Assembly: GCA_963734725.1 (NCBI GenBank)
Contig: CAVTIX010000008.1
Location: 248,001-312,000 of the forward strand
Origin: DASXKD01 sp963734725
GTDB taxonomy: Bacteria; Actinomycetota; Actinomycetes; Streptosporangiales; Streptosporangiaceae
DNA length: 64,000 nucleotides
Reading direction: 5' to 3'
Part shown: in pieces, positions 9,636-18,771 of the stretch
Position numbering within the stretch: the first letter of the stretch is position 1
How the letters are laid out: every line of letters starts with the position of its first letter
Notes under the pieces: generated by a model
Databases searched by the model: none
Seen by the model: only the letters and a program-made list of their open reading frames with translations
What the model was told of the DNA's origin: nothing
Made by a program: the position numbers and the translations under genes

Positions 9636-9692
9636 GCGATCTGTAACCTTCGCGGGCTTGCGGACGTTAGCCAAGGAGGAGTAAGTCTAATT

Positions 9693-9708
9693 GACGGAAT
9701 GTTCAGTC
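9693..9708. promoter_or_regulatory. TetR-type operator O2 (GACGGAA-TG-TTCAGTC)
   Basis: Imperfect copy (one mismatch in the left arm) of the shared inverted repeat. It lies in the 262-bp gap after the aminotransferase and about 190 bp before the importer's binding-protein gene. The 14 bases CAGTCAGGATGTGA that begin in its right arm recur at 9841, after a second, shorter palindrome. The gap holds no recognisable gene. Confidence 0.65.
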
Positions 9709-9832
9709 AGGATGTGACGGAAGGCCAGGCAACCGCGGGAAGGAAGCCGACGAGACCGTCGGCACGGTCGCCAAGATCGTCGCGTTCCAGGTCATGAGGC
9801 CGCGGAAGCGCCGGGGTGGTACGAGGTTTAAC

Positions 9833-9846
9833 TGACTGGCCAGTCA
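9833..9846. promoter_or_regulatory. 14-bp perfect palindrome O3 (TGACTGGCCAGTCA) upstream of the importer
   Basis: A perfect palindrome 51 bp before the binding-protein start. It has the same GACTG/CAGTC arms as the other operators but a 2-bp instead of 6-bp spacer. It could be a site for a second TetR-family regulator or a contracted copy of O2. It is followed by CAGTCAGGATGTGA overlap sequence that also follows O2. Confidence 0.55.
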
Positions 9847-9897
9847 GGATGTGAGGTCTCGAGCGGTCGAGACGTTCGTGAAAGGGTGTGAGCGACG

Positions 9898-11225
9898 ATG
9901 GCGAGGCATCCAAAGGAGCGACCGTCTTGGGGCGGGGACATGACGAGGCGGGAGGTCCTCAAGAAGTCCGCGGCGGCGTCACTGGCGCTACCCGCTGCAG
10001 CGGTGCTCCTCGATGCGTGCTCGAAGCCGGGCGCCGTCAGTTCCGGCGCGCACGCAAACGGCCCCGGAGTGGGCAGCTACTGGCCGGCGGCTCGCCGTAT
10101 CCGCTGGCCCGGCAGAACGCGCCCGTCACGTGGAAGCTGTGGCGTGAACCCATCAAGTCGGGCCTCGCGCCGGAGAAGGGGGCGACCCTCCAGATCTACA
10201 ACTGGGCCGACTACATCTTCCTGAAGGTGGTGCGGCAGTTCTGCGCGGCCTATAACTGCAAATACCAGATCACCACGTTCAACAACATGGACGAGGGACT
10301 CGCGAAGATGCGCACCGGGCAGTTGCAGTTCGACGTCTTCTTCCCGACCCCGGACGTCCTCGGCAAGCTCGTCACCGGCAAGCTGCTCCAGCCGCTCAAC
10401 CACAGCTACATTCCGCACCTGGCCTCCGACGTCTGGGAAACCTACCAGAACCCGTTCTACGACCAGCAATGGCATTACACGGTGCCGTACGTCGCTTACA
10501 CGACGGGGATCGGGTACCGGCGCGACCTCATCCCCGATGCTCAGATCCGCGGGATGTCGAACCCCTATGAGATCTTCTGGGACGCCAAGTTCAAGGGCAA
10601 GGTCGGGATCTACGACGATTACCGCGAAGCCATCTCGATGGCATTGCTGAAGAACGGCATCACCGATCTGAACACCGGGAACCCGAAGTATATCAATGAA
10701 GCGCAGAAGACGCTGGAATCGCTGATTAACGCGGTCAGCGTGCGCACCAGCATCAACGGCGTCTACATCGGCATCCCGAAGGGGACCTACGACATCCATC
10801 AGGCATGGTCGGGGGACATTGTGACCGCCTGGCAGTACACGCCAGTACAGAACATGAAGACGTGGCAGACGCTCGGCTACTGGTTCCCGTCGGACCGCAA
10901 GGGGGCGGTCTTCAACGACACGATCACTATTCCCGCCAATGCGCAGAATCCGGTGCTGGCACACAAATTCCTCGACTGGATGATGACGTACAAGAACGCG
11001 ATGCTGAACTTCTCCTGGAATGGTTATCAGCCACCGCAACGACAGGCAGATCCCGCGACGCTCACCACGACCAAAAGCTACTACGGAGAGCCATATGTGT
11101 TCCCGTGGTTGCCCGACGCGGTCGTACACGAGAGCGATTTCCACACCGGTTACTTCGAGGAGGAGCTCACCCCGCAGGTAGATCAGCTCTGGCACAACGC
11201 GTGGCAAGCGTTCAACAGTGCTTGA
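9898..11225 (+). pseudogene. PotD-type ABC substrate-binding lipoprotein, frame break near the N-terminus
   Basis: Periplasmic-type binding protein for a polyamine-like solute (spermidine/putrescine family, SBP type 8). The first frame encodes a twin-arginine lipoprotein signal: TRREVLKKS, a hydrophobic stretch, then lipobox LLDAC. Near 10085 the coding frame shifts; the second frame carries the whole mature protein, from PLARQNAPVTWKL through LQIYNWADYIFLK to the stop overlapping the permease GTG at 11218. LQIYNWADY is the hallmark opening strand of PotD-like proteins. The single break may be a sequencing error, in which case the gene is intact. Less GC-rich than flanking genes. Confidence 0.8.
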
Positions 11226-12201
11226 CACGTCGGCCCCAGTGCCTGACACGTCGGCGCCTCCTCCTCGCCGCCGGGTGAGATTCCTGCGACGGAGGCGGTC
11301 GCGCGAGGAGGCCTCGGGAACCTGGTATCCGCGCTGGTACTGGCCCACGTTCGCGCTGCCCGGAACGCTCTGGATGATTGCGCTCTTCGTGCTGCCCTTC
11401 TACGTGGTCGTCTCGATCGCGTTCGGCACGGTCGATCCGGTTTTCCAGAGCCCGCTACCCGTCTACCAGCCGTGGTGGTGGACCAAGAGATACCTGGTGG
11501 AGGAGTGGAACTTCGCCACCGGCGAATTCCGGCCCGTGGAGTTGCGGACGATCGTCTACGTCGTCCTGGCGACCGCCATCTGCCTGGTGATCGCCTACGC
11601 GGTCGCTTATTACGTGGCCAGGTTCGGCGGGAAGCGAAAGGGGCTTTTCCTGGCGCTCCTGATCGCGCCCTTCTTTATCAGCTACCTGATGCGGATGCTG
11701 TCCTGGGTCGAGCTCCTGCAGCCGAACGGCTACGTGAACAACGTGCTGACGTTTCTTCACATCACGCCGCACCCGATCAACTGGCTGGCCGGGGTGCCGT
11801 TCACCGTCGTGATGGGCCTCGTATACGGCTATATCCCTTACATGATCTTGCCGTTGTACGGGTTCCTCGACCGGATCGACCAGAGCCATCTCGAGGCGGG
11901 GCGTGATCTTGGCGCGAACCCCTTCTGGACGTTCGTACGGGTGACCCTGCCGCTGTCGAAGCCGGCGATACTGGCCAGCCTGGTGATCGTCACGCTGCCA
12001 ATGTTCGGTGACTACTACACGAACAATCTGCTCTCGGGCTCCCCGAAGACCACGATGTTCGGGAATCTGCTCGACAACTCGATGGAGGCGACCGGGCAAG
12101 GCCCGGAGGCGGCCGTCCTGGTCCTCTTCCTGGTCGTGTTCCTGATGATCCCGATGCTGTACTACATGCGCGAAACCGCGAAGGCGCAGAGGAACCAATG
12201 A
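11218..12201 (+). CDS. PotB-type ABC permease for a polyamine-like solute
   Basis: Integral membrane permease of the spermidine/putrescine class, 327 residues, with an arginine-rich cytoplasmic N-terminus, about six membrane helices and the EAA loop that docks the ATPase (EAGRDLGANPFWTFVRVTLP). It starts at a GTG overlapping the end of the binding-protein gene, and its TGA overlaps the ATG of the next permease as ATGA, so translation of the three transport genes is coupled. Substrate specificity cannot be read from the permease. The matching ATPase is encoded convergently at 14360. Confidence 0.88.
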   Translation: MLDTSAPVPDTSAPPPRRRVRFLRRRRSREEASGTWYPRWYWPTFALPGTLWMIALFVLPFYVVVSIAFGTVDPVFQSPLPVYQPWWWTKRYLVEEWNFATGEFRPVELRTIVYVVLATAICLVIAYAVAYYVARFGGKRKGLFLALLIAPFFISYLMRMLSWVELLQPNGYVNNVLTFLHITPHPINWLAGVPFTVVMGLVYGYIPYMILPLYGFLDRIDQSHLEAGRDLGANPFWTFVRVTLPLSKPAILASLVIVTLPMFGDYYTNNLLSGSPKTTMFGNLLDNSMEATGQGPEAAVLVLFLVVFLMIPMLYYMRETAKAQRNQ

Positions 12202-13156
12202 GCAAGGCGGTGAGTGAGCGCCCTCCAGCCGATCGCCGGAAGGAGGGGGCCGCCCCGCTCGCCCCCTCCAGGAGCACCAGAACGCCTGTGGGCTGGTGGC
12301 GGAACCCCTGGCGCCGGCCGTACATCCTGGCCACGGTCACGTGGATGTATCTCGCGTGGTCGCTGCTGCCGGTGCTCATCGCCATTGGGATTTCGTTTAG
12401 CGCGGGACGGTCGAACGCCGTTTGGCAGGGGTTCTCCACCCAGTGGTGGTGGGGGCACCCCAAATCCGACCCGACCGGATCGCTGTTCGTAAGCCCGGAG
12501 CTGCACGCCGCGCTGGTCCAGAGCCTGCGCCTGTCGTTTCTCACCATGTTCATAGCGGTGCCAATCGGCGTGGCCTTCGCGATCGGCATATCCCGCTGGC
12601 GCGGGCCCGCGCCGGCGCCAGCTTCCTTATGCTGTTCTCCTTTGTGATTCCCGAGATCATCATCGGGATATCCATGTTCCTCTTCTTCACCTACCTGCTG
12701 AAGTTCGTGCACCTCGGGACCGGTGCTCAGCTGCTTTCCCTGGTGACCTACCAGGTCTCTTATCCGGTGATCATCGTTCGCGCCCGTATGCTTTCCATCG
12801 GCAGGGAATACGAGGAAGCGGCGACGGATCTTGGCGCCTCCCCGACGCAGGCTGTCCGGAGGGTCTTGCTGCCCCTGCTGTACCCCGCAATCCTGGTCAG
12901 CTTCGTCCTCGTGTTCGCCGACACGATCGACGACTTCATCACCGTCCGGTACCTGTCCGGTGGCGCCAGCACGGAACCGCTGTCGGTGAAGATCTACAAC
13001 TTCTCGCGAGGGACGCTCACGCCGGCGATCAACGCGGCCGCCACCTTCCTTCTGGTTTCGACGCTCGTGATCGCTCTCCTCGGGGTGTTTTTGTATCGTC
13101 GAATCACGAGAGGTCAACGGGCCGAGACTCAGGAGATGACTGGCTACTTGACCTGA
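12198..13156 (+). pseudogene. PotC-type ABC permease, one frame break
   Basis: Second permease of the importer. The first frame (12198 to about 12605) carries the N-terminal helix and the start of the BPD_transp_1 domain, ending in IGVAFAIGISRWRG. The second frame continues with ASFLMLFSFVIPEIIIG, the EAA loop EEAATDLGASPTQAVRRVLLP, and the last helices. Neither part stands alone and both are well conserved, so this is one gene with a single indel in a GC-rich run (GCGCGGGCCCGCGCCGGCG region). The ATG overlaps the upstream permease stop. It may be intact in the living cell if the indel is an assembly error. Confidence 0.8.
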
Positions 13157-13175
13157 GGTCCCTGGAGGCGCCTCG

Positions 13176-14363
13176 GTGATCACGGGGTGGCGACGCCTAG
13201 GCGCCTGGGGCGGCGGCCTCGCCCTGACGGCGCTGGCGTCGTGCACGGGAGGCGCGGGTCCCGCCACCGGCTGCCAGGGTGGATGGCAGGTGCATACGGG
13301 TGCGGCCGGCGCTCGTGAGTCTGACGAGCTGCTCGGCGTGTCCGCCGCCCCTTCTGGGGACGTGTGGGCGGTTGGTGTCGCCCTGCCGCCGGGACGTCCA
13401 GCCAGGACACTGGTGGAGCGATGGCAAGGGCGAGCCTGGCGCGCGGTCCCTAGCCCCGATCGGCCGTCCGGAGGCAGCTTCCTGAACGCCGTCGTGGCCC
13501 TGTCCGCTTCGGACGCATGGGCCGTGGGACTGTCCCGGTCCCCGGGCGGCGCGGCCCGGACGCTGGTCCTGCATTGGGACGGACGGCGGTGGGCCATAAC
13601 CGCCAGCCCGAATGCGGGGCCCGGGGACAACTCCCTCGTGTCCGTGGCGGCAGCATCCGCGCGAGACGTGTGGGCGGTCGGCTACCGGGACGCCAAGGGG
13701 GTCTATCGGGCGCTGGTGGAGCACTGGGATGGCTATCGATGGACCGTCGTACAGTTGCCCCGGCTGCCGGGGCTCGGCGGCCCGGGTAACGGGCTGAACG
13801 CGGTCGGCGCGTCCGCCTCCGGCATGGTGTGGGCGGTGGGTGGATCGGCCAGGGCGCGTGGCCCATCCCAGCCATTGGTCCTTCGCGCCGACGGACGGAG
13901 CTGGTCTTCTGTCCTCGCGTCCGTGAGCCTTCATGGCGCCACGCTGAACGGAGTTGCCGTCTGGGGCAGCGGCGCATGGGTTGTCGGCACCACGAGGAGC
14001 GGCGGTGGAGACCGTGCCTTCAGCCTTCAGGCCGACGGCCGAAACTGGCGCGTCGTCCCCATCGACCTCGCGGCCTCCCTGAGCCTCGACCTCAACGCCA
14101 TCTGGGCGGCTGCCCCGGACGACGTCTGGGCGGTCGGAAGCTCGTTCGACGGCCGCTGGTACCGGCCGCTGGTCGAGCACGGCGTCGGCGGGAGGTGGTC
14201 GAGTGTGCCAACCCCCCGCATGCCTGGCGCCGACGGTCATCTGATGGCGGTGGCCGGGCTCGCCGGTGGCGGGTTGTGGGCAGTCGGGAGCGCCTCACGA
14301 AGCGGCGGCCCCCAGCGTGTCTTGATCCTTCACCGCTGCGCCGGCTCGACCTCCTCACGCTAG
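13176..14363 (+). CDS. Putative lipoprotein with repeated propeller-like motifs
   Basis: A 395-residue exported protein of unknown function. The N-terminus has arginines, a hydrophobic run and the lipobox A-L-A-S-C, so it is probably a lipoprotein. The body is made of about six repeats of roughly 55 residues, each with a D-V/A-W-A-V-G strand followed by T/P-L-V-L/E-H-W-D-G-R-x-W, which looks like a beta-propeller built from WD/Kelch-like blades. It lies 19 bp after the PotC-type gene in the same direction, so it may be co-transcribed with the importer, and ends convergently (4-bp overlap) with the ATPase gene. It could be a surface accessory protein, but that is inference. Confidence 0.65.
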   Translation: MITGWRRLGAWGGGLALTALASCTGGAGPATGCQGGWQVHTGAAGARESDELLGVSAAPSGDVWAVGVALPPGRPARTLVERWQGRAWRAVPSPDRPSGGSFLNAVVALSASDAWAVGLSRSPGGAARTLVLHWDGRRWAITASPNAGPGDNSLVSVAAASARDVWAVGYRDAKGVYRALVEHWDGYRWTVVQLPRLPGLGGPGNGLNAVGASASGMVWAVGGSARARGPSQPLVLRADGRSWSSVLASVSLHGATLNGVAVWGSGAWVVGTTRSGGGDRAFSLQADGRNWRVVPIDLAASLSLDLNAIWAAAPDDVWAVGSSFDGRWYRPLVEHGVGGRWSSVPTPRMPGADGHLMAVAGLAGGGLWAVGSASRSGGPQRVLILHRCAGSTSSR

Positions 14364-15460
14364 GAGGCGGCGACCTGCGCCTCGTCGGCCACTTCGGTCT
14401 CGTCCACGAGCACTCGAATCGCGTCGGCGGGCAGATGGACGCTCACCGGCGTTCCCTGCTGGAAGGGCGGGTCTCCGCCGCGATTCTGCATCCATGCCTG
14501 CAGGCTCTCGCCGTGCGCTAGGTGAACGACGACCTGGATGATGGAGCCCACGTAGAGCACGCGCTCGACCATGCCCGGGATGCGGTTGTCGCCGGGGGTC
14601 CCATGATCCTCGAGACGGACCCGCTCGGGGCGGATGACGATCCTAATCCGTCCTCGGGCGCTAGTGTCGCCGCGGGCGGCCACGAGCTGGAAGTCGCCAA
14701 GGCGCACCCTTCCTCCGCCGTCTCCCAGTGCCGACATCAGGTTCGACACCCCCAGGAAGTCGGCGACGTATGCAGTGGATGGCTCTTCGTAGACCTCGAC
14801 GGGGGTGCCGATCTGCTCGATCTTGCCGTTCGACATCACGGCCAGGCGGTCGGACATGGTGAGCGCCTCCTCCTGGTCGTGGGTGACGTAGATGAACGTG
14901 ATCCCGACTTCCTCCTGCAGCGCCTTCAACTCGATCTGAAGGGCTTTGCGGAGTTTTGCGTCGAGAGCGCCGAGGGGCTCGTCCAGCAAAAGTACAGCCG
15001 GGTTCAGCACGAGGGCCCTGGCGAGCGCGACCCGCTGCTGCTGGCCGCCCGATAGCTGGCTGGGACGGCGCTTCTGGAAACTCTCCAGTCGCACCAGGCT
15101 GAGGGCCTCTGCCGTTTTCTTCCCCGCCTCGTCCTTGGCCACGTCCTTGTAGCGAAGCCCGAACGAGACGTTCTGCTCAACCGTGAGGAAGGGGAAGAGC
15201 GCGTATGACTGGAAGACCGTGTTGACGTTCCGCTTGTGGGGCGGGGTGTGGGCGACGTCGCGCCCGTCGAGGAGAATCCGGCCTTCGGTAGGTTGCTCGA
15301 ACCCCGCTATGAGGCGCAGGGTGGTGGTCTTCCCGCACCCAGACGGGCCGAGCAGCGAAAAGAACTCGCCTCCGACAACGTCCAGGTTGATGCCGCCGAC
15401 GGCAGTGACCTCGTCGAAGCGCTTGACGAGGTCGACGATCTGAACCTGGCCTCCGGTCAT
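14360..15460 (-). CDS. PotA-type ABC transporter ATPase
   Basis: ATP-binding subunit for the polyamine-type importer, 366 residues. Walker A GPSGCGKTT (near 39-47), Q-loop VFQSYALFP, signature LSGGQQQR, Walker B VLLLDEP, D-loop GALDAKLR, switch His in YVTHDQEEAL, and a C-terminal TOBE-type domain (IVIRPERVRLE onward). It is on the opposite strand from the binding protein and permeases, overlapping the propeller lipoprotein gene at its 3' end, which is an unusual arrangement: transport subunits are normally in one operon. No copy of the shared operator is seen in the 86-bp gap upstream. Confidence 0.88.
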   Translation of the reverse strand: MTGGQVQIVDLVKRFDEVTAVGGINLDVVGGEFFSLLGPSGCGKTTTLRLIAGFEQPTEGRILLDGRDVAHTPPHKRNVNTVFQSYALFPFLTVEQNVSFGLRYKDVAKDEAGKKTAEALSLVRLESFQKRRPSQLSGGQQQRVALARALVLNPAVLLLDEPLGALDAKLRKALQIELKALQEEVGITFIYVTHDQEEALTMSDRLAVMSNGKIEQIGTPVEVYEEPSTAYVADFLGVSNLMSALGDGGGRVRLGDFQLVAARGDTSARGRIRIVIRPERVRLEDHGTPGDNRIPGMVERVLYVGSIIQVVVHLAHGESLQAWMQNRGGDPPFQQGTPVSVHLPADAIRVLVDETEVADEAQVAAS

Positions 15461-15546
15461 AAGTCAGGATCTTAAGCGGTTCGCCAGCGTTTCGCCAGCG
15501 AAGCGGTCATCTTCGGCTTGATCGCTGCCCGGCCGGCAGTCGCGCG

Positions 15547-16200
15547 CTACCAGGGCTGGCTGGTCGCGAACATGGCCCAGACGACCTTGCCCATGGGCCC
15601 CGGTTCGGTACAGCCCCACTCGTCGCACAGCGAGGACACCACGTGAAGGCCGCGGCCCGACTCGCCGAACCAGCCAGGATCCTTGGCTACCGGGACTTCG
15701 TCGCTGGGATCGGAGATCGCGCACAGCACCCACGGCCCCGGCTGCAGCAGGCCGAGCCGGACCGGCCAGCGCGGCCACACCGACCCGGGACACGGCACCG
15801 TGTAGCGCAGCGCGTTGGTCAGCAATTCGGAAACCACGACGACGATATCTTCGCCGCGCTCGCCGATGGCCCAGCGCTGCAGCGTGGCGGCGGTGAAGTC
15901 CCGGGCGACCCGGACCGACTCGGCGCCGGCCCCCGGCGTTCGGGTAGCCACCTTCGGGTAGCCGGGCCAGCGCTGCGCGCTGGGGCTCCACGCGATTGGC
16001 CAGACGCCGCTGACCTCGGCGGCCATCTCCGCGGCCGACGTGAGCCAGTGCCAGTTCTCCGCAGGGCACGGGCAGCCCGAGATGCACGCGGGCGCTGTCC
16101 TCACCGCCGCCTCGGACAATTCCGACCCGCCCACTCCCTCGGACCAAGGACTGCAAACGTATGCAACCCGCATTCTGCCGTGCCCCGGCTCGTGATGCAA
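15547..16200 (-). CDS. RsbW-like ATP-binding (anti-sigma/serine kinase-type) regulator
   Basis: A small HATPase-fold protein of the RsbW/SpoIIAB type that is abundant in actinomycetes, usually acting as an anti-sigma kinase or stand-alone partner of XRE/anti-anti-sigma regulators. The N-box is ELLTNALRY, the G1 box is I-S-D-P-S-D-E-V-P and the G2 box G-E-S-G-R-G-L-H-V-V. The first 70 residues are cysteine- and tryptophan-rich and poorly family-like; the true start may be the ATG at 16173 or even later. No sigma factor or partner gene is adjacent. Function in this locus unknown. Confidence 0.7.
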   Translation of the reverse strand: MHHEPGHGRMRVAYVCSPWSEGVGGSELSEAAVRTAPACISGCPCPAENWHWLTSAAEMAAEVSGVWPIAWSPSAQRWPGYPKVATRTPGAGAESVRVARDFTAATLQRWAIGERGEDIVVVVSELLTNALRYTVPCPGSVWPRWPVRLGLLQPGPWVLCAISDPSDEVPVAKDPGWFGESGRGLHVVSSLCDEWGCTEPGPMGKVVWAMFATSQPW

Positions 16201-16291
16201 GCACCAGATGCACGTGCATCAGCATGTTAGGCGGCCGCGTGCAGACTACGGCAGCAGGGGCGGGCAATTCCCGGCGGCACTGCGGGGTTGG

Positions 16292-16948
16292 CTAGCGCCG
16301 CGCCTGCGATCCGCGCCCAGCGTGGCGCGGCGTCCAGGTGAACCCGAGCTGCGCGGCGGCGAACCTCATGGCCAGCTCGAACGCACGAGCCGGGCTCACG
16401 GCCGGGTCTTCCAGCGCGATCTGCACCGCGAGCCCGTCCAGCAGCGAAGACAGCAGCACTGCGAACTCGACCGGTTCGACCGGGCGGAACTCGCCGGTCT
16501 CCTGGCCCGCCACCACGAGCGAGCAGATCAGTTCGCGCCACCGCTCGTCGAACTTCTGCCGGACGCCGGCTACCTCGGGATGGCGTACCGCCTGTGACCA
16601 CAGATCGAGCCATAGCACCCAGGAGGTCTCCGGCTCAGTGTCCGCCTCGGGCAGGCAGCACATGGCAACGATCTCTTCCAGCTTGCCGGCCGCCGTGGGG
16701 ATCTGCTCCATCCGGCGGGTGCCAGCCTCATACCAGGTGTCCTCGGAGAACCGGATGGCCTCGGTGAGCAGCTGGTCCTTGGTCTTGAAGTAGTAGATGA
16801 CCAGTGCCGGGCTGGTCCCTGCCCGGTCGGCCACGTCGGCGATGCGGCTCTCGGCGTACCCACGCTCCACGATGACGTCGATCGCCGCCCGCAGCATCTG
16901 TTCCCGCCGCTGATCGGCCGTGCCGACGTTGTTCGCCCGCACCTTCAT
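16292..16948 (-). CDS. TetR-family repressor, likely regulator of the catabolic region
   Basis: A 218-residue TetR regulator. The N-terminal helix-turn-helix reads RREQMLRAAIDVIVERGYAE, then I-A-D-V-A-D-R-A-G-T-S-P-A-L-V-I-Y-Y-F-K-T-K-D-Q-L. The ligand-binding half has the W-V-L-W-L-D-L-W-S-Q-A segment often seen in TetR proteins of the BetI-like group, whose members respond to choline-like amines. The start at 16948 is chosen because homology begins there and AAGGATGGG precedes it; an upstream frame extension carries no family sequence. It is divergent from the FAD oxidoreductase at 17140 and the gap contains a perfect operator copy, so autoregulation is likely. Confidence 0.85.
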   Translation of the reverse strand: MKVRANNVGTADQRREQMLRAAIDVIVERGYAESRIADVADRAGTSPALVIYYFKTKDQLLTEAIRFSEDTWYEAGTRRMEQIPTAAGKLEEIVAMCCLPEADTEPETSWVLWLDLWSQAVRHPEVAGVRQKFDERWRELICSLVVAGQETGEFRPVEPVEFAVLLSSLLDGLAVQIALEDPAVSPARAFELAMRFAAAQLGFTWTPRHAGRGSQARR

Positions 16949-17053
16949 GGACCCATCCTTGCCGACACGAACGATCTTGGCACCTGCCTCTTCCAATCCG
17001 GTCAATCGAGTCACCAAGCACACCGGCCTTGTGGCCAAGCGTACCAGTTTCTA

Positions 17054-17069
17054 GACTGAACATTCAGTC
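17054..17069. promoter_or_regulatory. TetR-type operator O4 (GACTGAA-CA-TTCAGTC)
   Basis: A perfect 7-bp inverted repeat with centre CA, between the divergent TetR gene and FAD oxidoreductase gene. It lies about 106 bp from the repressor start and 71 bp from the oxidoreductase start. It is the best-placed copy of the set, because a repressor gene next to its own operator is the usual arrangement; it links the other copies to this repressor. Confidence 0.8.
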
Positions 17070-17139
17070 AAACATTTGCAGGCGGGCGCCGGGGTCAACC
17101 TTCCCGGCGGATGCGCCGGAAGGCAGGAGGTCGGAACCC

Positions 17140-18771
17140 ATGGCCGGACGGTATGACGCGATCGTCGTCGGCGGAGGCCACAACGGGCTGGTCGCCGCGG
17201 CGTACCTGGCCAGGTCGGGCGCGCGCACCCTGGTGCTGGAAGCGCGCGGAAAGACGGGAGGCGCGGCCACCACCGAGGCGCCCTGGCCCGACGCGCCGCA
17301 GTTCCGGGTCACCCGGCTCTCCTACGTGATGAGCCTGATGCCGCCGACCATTATCAACGACCTCGACCTGCCCCGGCACGGTTACAAGATCTACCCGATG
17401 GGCCCCTACTACCAGGCCTTCCCCGAGGGCGGCTCGATCAAGCTGTACGCCGACGACGCCAAGCGCAACCACGAAGAGGTGGCCAGGTGGTCGGTGAAAG
17501 ACGCCGACGCCATGCCCCGCTGGGACGCCTGGCTGGCCGGCCTGGCCGAGGTGCTCGGCCCGCTGCTGCTCACCGTGCCGCCGAAACTCGGCGCCCGCTC
17601 CCCCCGCGACCTCCGCGAGACCCTGCGGCTGGCCTGGCGGCACCGCGGGCTGGACGTGCGGACGATCGCCGACGTGACCCGGCTGATGACGATGAGCATC
17701 GCCGACCTGCTCGATGACTGGTTCGAGTCGCCGCAGGTGAAGGGCGCGCTGGCGGTCAACGGAGTGATCGGCACCTGGGCCGGGCCGTACGAGGCGGGCA
17801 CCGCGTACGTGATGGCACACCACTCGATCGGCGACGTGGGCGACGGCCACCTCGGCAACTGGGGCTTCCAGGAAGGCGGGATGGGCGCGGTCGCGGACGC
17901 GGTCGCCAGCGCGGCCCGCGGCTTCGGCGCCGAGATCAGGACCGGGGCGCCGGTGGCCCGGGTGCTGACCAGCGGCGGCCGCGCCACCGGGGTGGTGCTG
18001 GAATCCGGCGAGGAGATCCGCGCGGGCGTGGTCGTGTCCTCGCTGCACCCGCGGACCGCGTTCCTCGACCACGTGGGGCGCGAGCACCTGCCCGGCGACT
18101 TCGTACGTGACATCGAGCACTGGAAGACCCGCAGCGGCGTAGTGAAGATCAACCTGGCCCTGGCCGAACTGCCGGACTTCACCGCCGACCCCGGCACCGA
18201 CTTGGCCGAGCACCACACCGGCTCGGTCGAGATGGCGCCGACCATGGAGTACATCGAGCGCGCGTTCATCGACGCACGGGAGGGCCGCCCGGCGCAGCGC
18301 CCGTTCAGCGACGGCGTCATCCCCACCGCGTTCGACAAGACGCTGGTCCCCGAGGGCTACCACATCATGTCGCTGTTCACCCAGTGGGTGCCGGCTGACT
18401 GGAACCTCGAGCCGCACCGGGAGGAGCTGGAGGCCTACGCCGACCGGATGATCGACTGCTACAGCGAGCTGGCGCCCAACCTCAAGAGCGCGATCTTGCA
18501 CCGTGACATCGTCGGCCCCTACGACCTGGAGCACGACTACGGGCTGATCGGCGGGAACATCTTCCACGGGGAGCTGTCCCTGGAGCAGCTGTTCCACATG
18601 CGCCCCGCGCCCGGCTTCGCCGACTACCGCACGCCGATCGCCGGCCTGTACTACGCCAGTTCCGCCACGCACGCCGGCGGCGGCGTCTGCGGCATCCCCG
18701 GCATGCAGGCGGCGAAGGCGGCGATCACCGACAAGAAGGCAAGCCGTCGGAGGATTACCGGACGCAGGTGA
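17140..18771 (+). CDS. FAD-dependent oxidoreductase of the phytoene-desaturase-like family
   Basis: A 543-residue flavoenzyme with the dinucleotide-binding motif IVVGGGHNGLVAAAYLARSG at residues 8-27 and the GG-R-A/T-type second motif (G-K-T-G-G-A-A-T). The GGMGAVADAV segment and the C-terminal G-G-G-V-C-G-I-P-G-M-Q-A-A FAD motif are typical of the broad CrtI/NAD(P)-FAD amine-oxidase-like group, not of true carotenoid enzymes only. AGGAGG precedes the ATG by nine bases. Its stop overlaps the CoA-ligase start as GTGA. Placement in the TetR regulon points to oxidation of the catabolised compound or an intermediate; the substrate is unknown. Confidence 0.85.
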   Translation: MAGRYDAIVVGGGHNGLVAAAYLARSGARTLVLEARGKTGGAATTEAPWPDAPQFRVTRLSYVMSLMPPTIINDLDLPRHGYKIYPMGPYYQAFPEGGSIKLYADDAKRNHEEVARWSVKDADAMPRWDAWLAGLAEVLGPLLLTVPPKLGARSPRDLRETLRLAWRHRGLDVRTIADVTRLMTMSIADLLDDWFESPQVKGALAVNGVIGTWAGPYEAGTAYVMAHHSIGDVGDGHLGNWGFQEGGMGAVADAVASAARGFGAEIRTGAPVARVLTSGGRATGVVLESGEEIRAGVVVSSLHPRTAFLDHVGREHLPGDFVRDIEHWKTRSGVVKINLALAELPDFTADPGTDLAEHHTGSVEMAPTMEYIERAFIDAREGRPAQRPFSDGVIPTAFDKTLVPEGYHIMSLFTQWVPADWNLEPHREELEAYADRMIDCYSELAPNLKSAILHRDIVGPYDLEHDYGLIGGNIFHGELSLEQLFHMRPAPGFADYRTPIAGLYYASSATHAGGGVCGIPGMQAAKAAITDKKASRRRITGRR

